Shown: positions 1-9,559 of the stretch, piece by piece
Layout: each line of letters opens with the position of its first letter
How positions within the stretch are numbered: the first letter of the stretch is position 1
DNA from: Saururus chinensis
Lineage: Eukaryota; Streptophyta; Magnoliopsida; Piperales; Saururaceae
Direction of reading: 5' to 3'
Length of the DNA: 64,000 bases
Assembly: GCA_035235625.1 (NCBI GenBank)
Contig: CP141147.1
Coordinates: 23,790,756 to 23,854,755 of the forward strand
Made by a program: the position numbers and the translations under genes
The notes under the pieces: generated by a model
What the model was told of the DNA's origin: nothing
Seen by the model: only the letters and a program-made list of their open reading frames with translations
Databases searched by the model: none

Positions 1-729
1 TTACATGGTTTACCATTGTTTGTTATTTTTGACAAAGATACTCGATTTCTAAGTCATTTGTAGCAATCTCTGTGAAAATTAACACATACTTCTCTTGATT
101 TTAGAAGTACTTATCATCTAAAAACTGATGGATTTACATAGGTAATCAATAGATCTATATGAAATTTATTGAGAAACTTGGATGATGTTAATCTTAAATC
201 ACGGGATCAACATTTATATAAAATTGAGTTTTCTTATAATCAGAGTGTGAACCGAAGCACAAGTTTTATCCCTTTTACTACTGTTTGTGGCTTTGATCCT
301 TGCTCTTCATTAGATCTAGCTCCTATTCCAAATATTAAGAGATTAAATAGTCATGCTAAAGACTTTATATCATACTTGCATGATATTCATTTTGACGCTC
401 TTAAAAATTACATGTATCTAATGATAAGTATAAAGAGATGGAGATTTAAAAAGAAGATATGAGGACTTTAATGTTGGTAATTTTGTATGGGTTATTTTGA
501 CCAAAGGTAGATTTCTAGTTGGGGAGTATAATAAATTATCAGTAAGGAAGATTTGGCATTTTGGATATTGTTTAGAAGATTAATTATAATGCTTATTGAC
601 TTAAACTTTATAGCTACATTCATACTTATGATATTTTCAATGTCAAACATCACATTTTTTATCTTGGCGATTCTTTAGATGATGATTATGTGAATTCGAG
701 GGCGAATTCTTTCGACCTAGGGGAGGATT
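1..729 (+). pseudogene. Ty3/gypsy pol relic: end of integrase and C-terminal tail
   Basis: Decayed 3' part of a gypsy polyprotein, cut by the window edge. The integrase-type stretch DKDTRFLSH is readable near 34-60. The glutamate expected in the TDGQTE motif is replaced by a TAG stop (TDGFT-stop-VINRS, about 126-155), so the catalytic triad is broken. An open piece (169-462) continues with the SYNQSVNRST and FTTVCGFDP region that follows the catalytic core in plant gypsy integrases. Frameshifts follow, then the typical polyprotein end (DVFNVKH-like and YLGDS segments, then NSRANS, about 630-715). The purine-rich tract at 718-729 fits a polypurine tract directly before the LTR. Family membership is read from motifs; the clade is not assigned. 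Confidence 0.85.
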
Positions 730-730
730 A

Positions 731-1222
731 TGTAGATAAGTTAACATTGAACTATATGGGGCAATGGGATCGCACAAAGAAAAATTACAATTTTATGTCT
801 GGAGATCTACTGACCTTTCTAGCGATTGACTGCTATAATGGTGAACCGTTTCAAGTTTGTTTTGAATAAGAATTTGATTCTAAATGATTTTCTTTCAAGT
901 CTTTTGTTTCTTAGGAGTATTTATTCCATATTATTTTGATTATTTAAGGATTTTATGATTTATTTTTCTTAATTTTAGTTGGTTAGTCATAAAGTAGTTA
1001 TATATTAGTTTTTTTATTTACAATCATACTATTAGGACTTATATAAAAGACCTATTAGGACTTATATAGTAGTCATAAAGAAGAAGATAATGTCTTTTTC
1101 TTTTTTCTTTTTTCTCTATTTTTTGTGAATTTACCATTAAAATTCCTGAGATAAGAAGGTTGTATGCTACTATAGCCGGATTTATCGAATGATGTTCATC
1201 TTATTAATCCAACCTTGTATCA
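731..1222 (+). mobile_element. 3' LTR of the gypsy relic (TG...TATCA)
   Basis: Starts TGTAGATAAG right after the polypurine-like tract and ends CCTTGTATCA. The second half (about 890-1222) is visibly related to the LTR ends at 57660-58039, 61600-61844, 63640-63933 and 29580-29906. Shared landmarks are the TTTGTTTCTTAGGAGT block, GGTTAGTCATAAAGTAGTTA, a GTGAATTTACCATTAAAATTC block, AGGTTGTATG, and the closing ATGTTCATC plus ATCA. The first half is not shared, so this is a related but distinct LTR subfamily. Confidence 0.7.
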
Positions 1223-1500
1223 AATACTTTAGGAAAAATAAATTCTAAAGAAACCCAAACGAGCCATCCCTCTATGCTAATAAAGAAGGTATATGTGACT
1301 TTATCATTTTTTTCCTTCATGATGATTATTTGATTTGCACTAGAAGTAATCTTAAAACGATAAATGAATTCAAGTATACAATGAAAAGAGATTTGAAAAT
1401 TACAAGTTAAGAGAGGGTGTTAAATATGACAATGTCATAATATGCAATTTCTCTTTGCTCGTCTTCTTCGATGTCCAGAGAATAAGATGTTTTGCAGCCA
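1223..1500. other. Intergenic, no feature recognised
   Basis: AT-rich DNA. The string GAGAGGGTG followed by TGTTAAATATGAC (about 1411-1430) resembles a polypurine tract and LTR start of a copia element, but no supporting pol sequence was found upstream. Confidence 0.3.
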
Positions 1501-1673
1501 AGAAAATACTTATTATGTAGCCCCTTTATACCTCTATTGCAATAGTAAAACCCGGGGGCCTTTTCACCACTGTCAGTCACCAAGGGGGACGATCGCAGGG
1601 GGGTGGTCACCGGCGCAGGGAATTTTTGCTCGTGGAAAAATTTCCCCGTACTGGCAAAATTTCACCCACGAGA

Positions 1674-1708
1674 TTATTGCGACACTTAAAGTGGAAGTGT
1701 CGCAATAA
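1674..1708. repeat. Perfect palindrome, 14-bp arms and 7-bp loop
   Basis: Arms TTATTGCGACACTT and AAGTGTCGCAATAA flank AAAGTGG. It sits at the junction between a GC-rich block and the long GA tract, inside the CACTA-like region, and carries the same GCGACRCTT core as the subterminal units further right. Confidence 0.9.
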
Positions 1709-2508
1709 GGGGAAAAGAGATAGGGAAAGAGATGAGAGGGGAGGTGAGAAAAAAGAGGAGAGATAATAGATGGGACAGAGAAGGGAAGAGAGAGAGAGAG
1801 AGAGGTAGGGAGGGAGGGATGAGAGAGAAAAGAGGAGAGGGAGGATAGAGAGTGGAAAGAGAAGAGAGGGAGGAGAGAGAGAAGAAAGAGAAGAGAGGGA
1901 GAAAAGAGGAGAGAGAGGAGGATAGAGAGCATGGAAGAGAGAGAAAAAACAAGATATATACAATAGAGAGAGGAGAGAGGGTAGAGTGAGAGAGAAGAGA
2001 GAGGGAGAGAAAAGACAAGAGAGAGAGAGAAAAGACAAGATATATACAATAGAGAGAGGGTAGAGTGGGAGAGAGGAGAGAGAGAGAAAAGAGAAGAGAG
2101 AAAGAGGAGAGGAGAGAGAAGGGGAGAGGAGGGAGACGGAGGAGAGAGAGAGAGAAAAGAGAAGAGAGAGATGAAGGAGAGAGAGAATGGGAGAGGAGAG
2201 AGAGAGGAGAGAGAGAAAAGAGAAGACAGAGAGGGAGGGAGGAGAGAGAGAGGAGAGAAGAGAGAAGGGGGAGAGATGGAAGAGAGAGAAAAAATAAGAG
2301 AGAGGGGGGAGAGGAAGAGAGAGAGCATGGAAGAGAGAGAAAATACAAGATATATACATTAGAGAGAGGAGAGAGGGTAGAGTAAGATAGAGAAGAGAGA
2401 AGGGAAGAAAGAGAAAAGAGAAGAGAGAGAGGGTAGAGTGAGAGAGGGAGAGAGGGAGGAGAGAAGGGGAGAGAGAGAAAAGAGGGGAGAGAGGGTAGAG
2501 ATGGAAAG
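1709..2508 (+). repeat. Polypurine (GA-rich) tract about 0.8 kb
   Basis: Nearly uninterrupted AG-rich sequence on the + strand, with a few embedded copies of an ACAAGATATATACAATAGAGAG unit (about 1950, 2035, 2345). Every long frame here on either strand (Ser/Leu-rich or Arg/Glu-rich) is a product of this composition, not a gene. Confidence 0.95.
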
Positions 2509-4095
2509 ATATCTACTCTCTCTTCTTTCTCTCTCCCCTCTATTATCTCTCCCCACTCTCTCTCCCTCTCTCCACTCTCTCTCCCTCTCTCCTCCCTCTC
2601 TCCCTCTCCTCCTCCCTCTCCCCCCTCTCTCCTCCATCTCTCCTCCCTCTCTTTCTCTCTATCCCTCTCTCCTCTCCCTCTCCTTTCATCTCTCTCCCTC
2701 TCCTATCTCTCTATATCCTCTCTCCTTTTTCTCTCTCTACACATTTTAAAATAAATATAATAAATTATAAAGTAATAGTGATGCATAGGAATATGTGTTG
2801 CTAATATTAAGGTTATTAGCGAAGCATAGGAATATGTGTTGCTACTACTGATGTTATTAGTGACGTATATTCGTATGCGTCACTAATAACAAGAGTATTA
2901 GTGACGCATATTCATATATACGTCACTAATATATTTTTATATTTTTATATTTTAATTAATTTTTAAATAAAAAAATAAAAAAAAAATCCCCCTCTCTATA
3001 CTCCCTCTCTCTACACTTTCTCTCTGTCTCTCCCTCTCTCTTTCCTCTCTCTTGATCCTCTGTCTTTCACGTCTCTCCCCCTCTCTCATACTCCTCTCCT
3101 CCCTCTCTCTTTCCTCTCTCTTTCTGCTCTCTCTTTCATGTCTCTCTCTCCCTCTCTCATTCTCCTCTCATTCTCCTCCCTCTCTCCTCTCTCTTTCTCA
3201 TTTCTCTTTCTCCTCTCTCTACTCTCTCTCTCCTTGACCCCTCTCTCTACCCTATCTCTCTCTCCCCCTCTCTCCTCCCTTTCTCTCTTTCCTCTCTCTC
3301 CCTCCCTCTTTGTCTCTCTCCTCTCTGTCTCCCCCTCTATCATCTCTCTCTATATCCTCTCTCTGCATATTTTACAATTAATATAATAAATTATAAAGTA
3401 CTAGCTACGCATTAGAATTTGCATCGTTGTTATTCATGAGTCACTAATACATTTTTATTTATTTATTTATTAAATAAAAAATATAAAAAAGATTAAAATT
3501 AAAATTTTCCCTCTCTCTACTCTCTTTCCTCACCCCCTCTCCTCCCTCTCTCTGTCCTATCTCTCTACACTTACTACTCCCTCTCCTCCTCTCTCTCCCT
3601 CTGCTCTCTCTTCTCTCTCCCTCTCCTCCTCTCTTTCCCCCTCTCCCCCTCTTTTTCTATATCCTCTATTCTTAATTTTTTTCACTGTATATATTTTAAA
3701 ATTAATATAATAAATTATAAGGTAATAGCGATGCATAAGAATATGCGTCACTACTACCAAGGTTTTTAGTTACGCATATTCATATGCATCACTAATACAT
3801 TTGTATTTATTAATTTTTAAATAAAAAATTTAAAATTAAATTTTCTCCTCTCTCTCTACTCACCCCCTCTCTCTCCTCCCTCTCTCCCTCCCTCTCTCCT
3901 CTCTCTCCCTCTCCTACTCTCTCTCCCCCCTCTCTCCTCTCCTCTCTCTCTATATCATCTCTCTTTTTTCTCTCTCTTCTCACCCTCTATCCCCTCTTTC
4001 TCTCTCATCTCTCTCTCCTCACCCTTCTCTCCTTATTCTCTCTCTCCCTCTCTCCTAATCACTCTCTCTCCTCTCTCTTGCTCTCTTCACTCTCT
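2509..4095 (+). repeat. Polypyrimidine tracts alternating with AT-rich/dyad blocks
   Basis: CT-rich tracts (about 2515-2745, 2988-3365, 3512-3690, 3845-4095) alternate with AT blocks (about 2745-2985, 3366-3510, 3692-3845). Each AT block starts with ATTTTAAAATTAATATAAT-like sequence and carries GATGCATA / GCGTCACTA dyads. The order suggests three to four imperfect copies of one composite unit of about 330-620 bp. Purine/pyrimidine strand bias flips at about 2509. Confidence 0.85.
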
Positions 4096-4667
4096 CTATT
4101 TTATTATAAATTATATTTTAAAATCAATAAAAAAATTTTAAAAATAAAATATATTATATATAAATAGTGAAAGTTAATCTATTATTGACACTACCTTTTA
4201 TTGAAAATTTAATATTTATTTATTATATATACAAATAGTATATATTGAATCAAATATATTTTATTTAAGAAGTTTATTTTAGTTTTTAAAATTTATTTAT
4301 TATATAATTATTTAATAAATAAAATTAATTAATAAAGTTGATATATTATTTAATATATTATTAATGCTATATGCGACGCTTGCTTAAAAGCATCGCTAAT
4401 AGTTCTAAATTTTTATTTTATTATTTTAAATTTATAATTATTAATAATGTTTTTATGAAGCGTCATTAATATCATAACTATTAGCGACACTTATTATAAA
4501 GCGTCACTAATAGTGTTAATTTTAGCGATACTTTATAATAAGCATTGCTAATATATGCTTATTAGTGACGCTTAATAGAAAACATCGCTAATATTAAAAA
4601 AAAATTGTGATGTTTATTTATGCGTCGCAAGTAGTGGTTTGTAGCGATGATACATTTTGTTGCAGTG

Positions 4668-4860
4668 GAGACTGTCTTCAGGGTGGATAAGGAGAAACAT
4701 TCTTAAGCCAGAGGAGGCTCTAACCACCATCTTCATACCTGAAAGGGAAGATGCCCTGAAGGAAGGAGCAACTCTAAATGCCGCTACTTCCAAAAACCTT
4801 AGGAGAGGTGACATTTTTAACTTTTTTATTATAATAAATATTTAAATAAATGCATGTGCA
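4668..4860 (+). other. Possible exon-like fragment, unidentified
   Basis: Directly right of the CACTA-like end is an open, GC-richer stretch (to about 4810) that reads GWIRRNILKPEEALTTIF and EREDALKEGATLNAATS without stops. It then meets AGGAGAGGTGACA, which could be a splice donor. I do not recognise the peptide. It may be a fragment of a host exon or of a mobile element, or chance. Confidence 0.2.
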
Positions 4861-5403
4861 TTTTAAGTAATTAACTTAAGGTGTTGAATGATATAATTTT
4901 TTCTATTTTCATATGCTCAACTTTGATTCGATCTCTGCTACGATCTATACGATTTGATATGATTTGATCTAACTTGATATGTTCTGATCTGATTTGATAT
5001 GTTTTGTTCTGTTCTGTGAAAGAAAGAGTTGTTTGATACCAATAATTTATTCGATGCATGATTGATGATTTATTAGCTTCCGTTTGACTCTCATGATTTT
5101 TGTCTTACTTTGAATAATTTATTCAGATAAGTATTATAAAGTATATAATTTTTGATGCATGATGTATGCATTAGTTATTAGGCAAAACTATATTTAGATC
5201 CGATTGTATTAAAATAACATCGTAGATGTTATCAAATACAGACATAAGCAAACAATGGTATAACAAAGTTTGCCCGATCTAAATTAGCTATAAAAATAAA
5301 TTTATTCTAACCTACTCACAGTAGAGCATTAAAGTTTCGTAATGTATAGAGAAACATTATAGCTTTACATATAGAAATGACTCTTAAATAGTTTTTTAAA
5401 AAA
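4861..5403. repeat. AT-rich spacer with GATCT/TGATATG short repeats
   Basis: Between about 4915 and 5025 the words GATCT, GATTTGATAT and TGTTCTG recur at short intervals, giving a degenerate minisatellite-like stretch. Nothing else is recognised here. Confidence 0.5.
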
Positions 5404-5522
5404 TTAACTTCAATGTCTATTTTTTGAGCCGTCGGACTAGGTTAGATCACACACTTGGGGATTTAACTTCAATGTCTATTTTTTGAGCCGTCGGACTGGG
5501 TTAGATCACACACTTGGGGTGA
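5404..5522 (+). repeat. Tandem duplication, 59-bp unit x2
   Basis: A unit beginning TTAACTTCAATGTC and ending CACACTTGGGG is present twice back to back (5404-5462, 5463-5522). I see one A/G difference apart from one base at the junction. The near identity means a recent duplication. Confidence 0.95.
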
Positions 5523-5860
5523 TGCATGTGGCCGTGCATATGTCCCTTGATATTTCAACGCATAAACTCAAACTCATTGTTCAATTTTCTAATTTTTAAA
5601 TATAAAAAAATTATTTAAATATATCAAATATTAAATAGGCGTATCTAACACATGACTTGTGGTTCCACTGAAACTTGAAACATTTTAGCCTGTACCACGT
5701 ACAATCAACCTGAGTGTTACAAATCATAGATACATAGTCAGTCCAACACACATGTTGTAAACTTTGAGTACCTAACCTAACAAATCTTAAGGGACGAACT
5801 TCGAGCTGTGTTTTTACCCAGCTTGGCTCTATTCTTCTTTACGAAAAGATCAACTGCACT
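5523..5860. other. Intergenic, no feature recognised
   Basis: No coding or repeat signal seen. It lies just upstream of the conserved promoter block of the B3-like gene. Confidence 0.4.
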
Positions 5861-5869
5861 CATGCACCT

Positions 5870-6063
5870 TGGCAGTTGTCATGTTCATCTATCACAGTCA
5901 CATTAAAAGCTATTGCTCATGGCAAAAGAATGCAAACAACCAGTCACAATATCACTACCTATTTCACTGGTATATTTATATTACACACAAAAGCTTATGA
6001 ATAGCCTTGCTATTGCCATTGCATCCCTCTCAACTACGTGTTTTAGTGATTCAGTCGGTCATC
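5870..6063 (+). promoter_or_regulatory. Promoter/5' leader conserved with the second B3-like gene
   Basis: This block is alignable by eye with the reverse complement of 30858-31065. Shared landmarks in order are GTTGTCATGT, CATCACA/TATCACA, TTGCTCATGGC, CAAAAGRATGCAA, the TATA-like TATTTAT (5971-5980 here), CACAAAAG, TTGCCAYTGC and GTGATTCA, then the ATGAGTGACA start. The TATA-like box lies about 93 bp before the ATG. Confidence 0.7.
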
Positions 6064-6507
6064 ATGAGTGACAACGACAGGGCGTTCATCTGCATCTTCC
6101 GGTTCACTGCTGAACTCTGCGGAGAGATGAGCACCACCAGGCGGTTAACGCTCTCGGATTCAGCCCCAATCAATCTCAACATGCTCCTGACTGCCGACGA
6201 GCAGCTTCAGTGCATCAGCCCGGAGGGTCTGAGATGTGGGAATGAAAACGTGCTTCATCCGGATGGGACACCCACTGGGGTGGTCCTCACCTTTGAGAAT
6301 AATGAATGGGTCCTGAGCATAAACTGGCGCCACTTGATCGTGCTGGGCGTCCTGTACTCGGACAATTTAACGAGCCTTTGGGCGCACAGGGATGATGATG
6401 GGCTCGTCATCTTTTCTTTTGAGCGAAGAGGACTTAGGAAACGTTTCCAATACTTCTCTGTGATAATGAGCGGATCCTACGTGATTGGAGATCCACTGCG
6501 CATGTGA
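6064..6507 (+). CDS. Small B3 (DUF313-like) domain protein
   Basis: A 147-residue intronless frame. I chose ATG 6064 (MSDND) rather than 6007 because the paralogue at 30429-30857 begins at the same MSD and their similarity starts there. The pattern LTLSDSAPINLNMLL, then a GTPTGVVLTF strand, then WVLSINWRHLI...SLWAH...LVIFSF follows the order of plant B3 domains of the DUF313/REM type (L-strand, W-x-L-x2-W, late LW-x-R, final hydrophobic strand). B3 proteins bind DNA in the nucleus, but this is a minimal single-domain form and DNA binding is unproven. The last 30 residues (RKRFQYF...) are basic and unlike those of the paralogue. The mixed codon use and GC content above the surroundings suggest a real gene. 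It could also be a recently silenced copy. Confidence 0.6.
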   Translation: MSDNDRAFICIFRFTAELCGEMSTTRRLTLSDSAPINLNMLLTADEQLQCISPEGLRCGNENVLHPDGTPTGVVLTFENNEWVLSINWRHLIVLGVLYSDNLTSLWAHRDDDGLVIFSFERRGLRKRFQYFSVIMSGSYVIGDPLRM

Positions 6508-7223
6508 GCGCACATAAGCATCAATGCATTATCAATCTTAAACATCAACGACTCTCCCCCGGCTCATTGTTCAGTAGAAAGCATGAAAATTATTTTGTGG
6601 GGGTTGTGAAGACGAAAGAATCAATCTGGGTGGCGGTATCTGAGTATTCCTATTTAGGTTTTAATTGATGTTTTCTCCATTACTTTTTCCTCTCTTTTTT
6701 CGCGTGTGAGGAGGATGTTGCGTGCAATATCCTGCTTTTGTTATCCTTATTCCTTGCTAGCTAAAGCAGTATGTCTTGTTTGGTCTGAATGCCATGGGAG
6801 TGATTTTCTACATGCTTGCAGGTGTGAAAAGGTTTGTATAGAAGACGTGCGCATCCCTTTCCCTTAGTCATAGGGCTGATCTTTCTTGTTGAGTACACTG
6901 CTGCTTCTAGGTAAAGCCATTCATAGATTAAGCCTGCGTGTGGGGTGACTGGAGTCATTAAAAGACGTTCATTTGTTGGATATATCTGCACTCTTCATCA
7001 AATGTATGTCAAATTGGATTTGATAGTAGATCAAATTAGCTTTGATAGTATGTTATATTCTATACATAATGCTAATGGATTTTATACATAATTTTCGAGC
7101 GGTTGGACCAATGCTAGGTGGTGCGGTAAGAATAAATTCAATGCATTGTTTTTCTTATCAAGTAAAAGGGGGAGGAAACTGAGACAGTTTAAAAGAAATT
7201 ACATACTCCATTTTTCAACAAAG

Positions 7224-7225
<2 letters not shown>
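6508..7225. other. 3' flank of the B3-like gene, no feature recognised
   Basis: AT-rich with several T-rich stretches that could hold a plant polyadenylation signal (for example AATTGATG...near 6660), but none is decisive. Confidence 0.3.

Positions 7226-7273
<48 letters not shown>
7226..7273. repeat. (AT)24 microsatellite
   Basis: Forty-eight bases of uninterrupted AT dinucleotide. Confidence 0.97.
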
Positions 7274-7275
<2 letters not shown>

Positions 7276-7389
7276 TAACTTAATTTTTACACTACATGAA
7301 AGGAAATCTCTTGTGAATTCTTTAATTTCTAAAAATGTGGTTGTTCCTCTTTCTAGAGAAAATAGACTGCACAATTCCTGGACAACATT

Positions 7390-9296
7390 ACAAGCAATCC
7401 TAGATCTATAATGGAGTGATTAAGGAAATGAATATAATTAAGGGCTTTTTGAGCTTGATATCTAAGAAATGCCCAATCTAAAAGGCTTGAATATAGAACT
7501 CATAATCTACTTTTAGAATCCACAAGAGAAGAAAATATGTTGGGTTGTTTCAATATGTGCCCTATAAAGTATACATCTATTAATAATATAAATGCCTCTA
7601 GTTTGAATTTTATCCAAAATGAGAAGACGCTCATATAGTATCATCCAACTAAAAAAAGAGTGACAAGGTATATGATGTATAAACCAAACTAGAGAGGACC
7701 ATTTTAATTTAGGAACATGTTTAGAATGAACATCTTAGGCAGATTTTGTTGAAAACGTACTTGAAGAATTTGGATTCCATACAATGACATCGACATCATG
7801 AGAGAGAAATTGGAGTACTATTTTTAATAACTTGAAGTAGATGATCAACTCTCAAGTTTATGTGGGAAGACCATTTCTAATGCCCATTGATCAAACAATC
7901 AAATATACTCTCAAGAAAATAACTTTCAAATTAGTGCAACAAACGGTGACCTTAATTGTGAAGGAGTGTGAAGTTTCCTACCCAAGGATCTAACCAAAAG
8001 AAGGTAGATATACCCTCATTTATTTTATAAGAAATAAAATCAATCATAATGCTTCTAAGTGAGATGATATTCTTTCAAGAATAAGTGACATAAGAAGGAG
8101 CATCACAATGCCAAATAGAGGAATCTTATATATAATAACCATGCATCCACTTAATCTAAAAAGAATCCTTATCCGAAATGCCTCTAGAAATGTTTAGCTA
8201 AGCCGATAACACACCAGTCCTTTATATGACGAATGCCCAAACCCCCTTCCATTTTAGGCCAGAAAACATTCTTCCAACTAATAAGATAATTTTTTTTACA
8301 ATCATCAGCATTATTCCAAAGGAATTTAGACATATGAGACTCAAGATTCATGATTATATTAGAAGGTATTATAAAATAAAGAGACCAATATATGTGTATG
8401 CTAGACATAATTAATTTAAGAAGTTCTAATCTTCTAGCATAAGAAAGTAAGTTTTTCTTCCATTCCAATAAAGTTGAATGGAAACGATAAAGAATATGAG
8501 CACACATAGAGGTATAGAACATACACAAAAAAAAGGGAGTCCCAAATATCGGGTTGGCAAAGATCTTGCTCTAAAGCCAAGTCTAAATAAAGGAGTTCTT
8601 ATGATTGCAACTAGATGAAAAGAATATGATGCCTTTAGAAACATTAGCCATAAGACCACTAATCTTTGAGAACATTTCAAGTATTTCTTTGAAATGAACT
8701 GTAGAAGCAAGGGAAATCTTAGAGAAAAGAATAATAACAATAGTAAATAGAAAATTAGAAACTCCAAGAGTTCATATGAATAGGAATATCATCCGACCAT
8801 CCAAATGAAAATTAGTTAGAAAATCTATCAAGGATTGCATAACCAGTACACAAAGAAGAGGAGAAAGAGGGAAACCCTGCCGTATACCACATTTATTAAA
8901 GAAAAAACCATAATTAGCTCCCTTGATAAGAATAATAAAGAAGGTTGTAAAGATAGATGCACTCTTTAATCTAAGAGATCCAAAGAGGGGGGTGACCTAT
9001 ATCTAAAAGGGCTTGAATAATAAATTCTCAATGCACTTATTATAAACTTTTTTTAGGTTCACTATAAGACATAATTCCTTGGAATGTCTTTGATGCTCAT
9101 GAGCAAGGTGAATATTGTCAGGAATACCTTTCATAAAAGTAATCTGATTAGTACTTATGATAAAAGGGAGCACTTTAGACAATTTATTTATCATGATCTT
9201 TGTAATAATCTTGTATACAAAATTGCATAAAGATATAGGCCGAAACTTATTGCACCATTTTCTTTAGGGATAAGATTTAAGAAAGTGAAATTCAAA
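7390..9296 (-). pseudogene. L1-type LINE relic (reverse transcriptase, minus strand)
   Basis: Read on the minus strand this is a decayed LINE ORF2. From right to left it shows an early RT stretch (SKVLPFIISTNQITFMKG, about 9130-9190) and an LIVNLKKVYN block, where the usual aspartates of the first catalytic motif are asparagine. Next come CGIRQGFPLSPLL (about 8850-8895) and the thumb region LLEWKKNLLSYARRLELLK (about 8420-8475). MEGGLGIRHIKDW (about 8210-8250) follows, then a long tail (FFWLDPWVGNF-like) toward the zinc-binding end. Many stops and frameshifts are present. No poly(A) tail or target duplication was found. The right end at about 9296 is where the RT reading stops. Confidence 0.85.
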
Positions 9297-9559
9297 CTTT
9301 TCATTCTTCACCTCCCGTGGCATCGTCCATAGATTTTCTTGTCTGGATGCACCATAGCAAAAAGGCATGGTTAACGAAAACATTGCCATGTTCTTGAAAT
9401 GGGCCTCTCTTATGTCTCATGCCCCGTTCCACAGAAGTATTGGATGTTTGTTTTTCCACAACATTAATCTCTCTTTTTAATTGTTTGCCTATGCCGATCG
9501 ACACTTGACATGAAGAGCCCATTTGAGTTTGTTTTCCGAAAAATTGCCTGACGATACGC
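9297..9559. other. Short spacer between LINE and copia relics
   Basis: Holds a 73-codon minus frame (9301-9522) without recognisable similarity; I treat it as chance. Confidence 0.4.

Larger units (their letters stand above)
1500..4667. mobile_element. CACTA-like transposon end region with GA/CT tracts
   Basis: The right end reads TTTTGTTGCAGTG (ending 4667), the reverse complement of a CACTGCAACAAAA terminus, which fits CACTA (En/Spm) transposons. Before it lie many short inverted units such as TTAGCGACGCTT and AAGCGTCACTAA (about 4370-4630 and again near 2780-2930, 3400-3450, 3730-3800), the subterminal dyads usual for such elements. The rest is a ladder of GA- or CT-rich tracts alternating with AT-rich blocks. 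No transposase frame is present. The left terminus was not found, so the left bound is only where related GC-rich sequence begins. Confidence 0.5.

Noticed and set aside
1419-1440. Copia 3' LTR start (TGTTAAATATGAC after a purine tract)
   Set aside because: No copia coding sequence directly upstream and no matching LTR end found; kept only as a remark.
1573-2359. Long Ser/Leu-rich minus frames of up to 251 codons
   Set aside because: They are translations of the GA/CT tract in all phases; no domain, no codon bias and equal openness in several frames.
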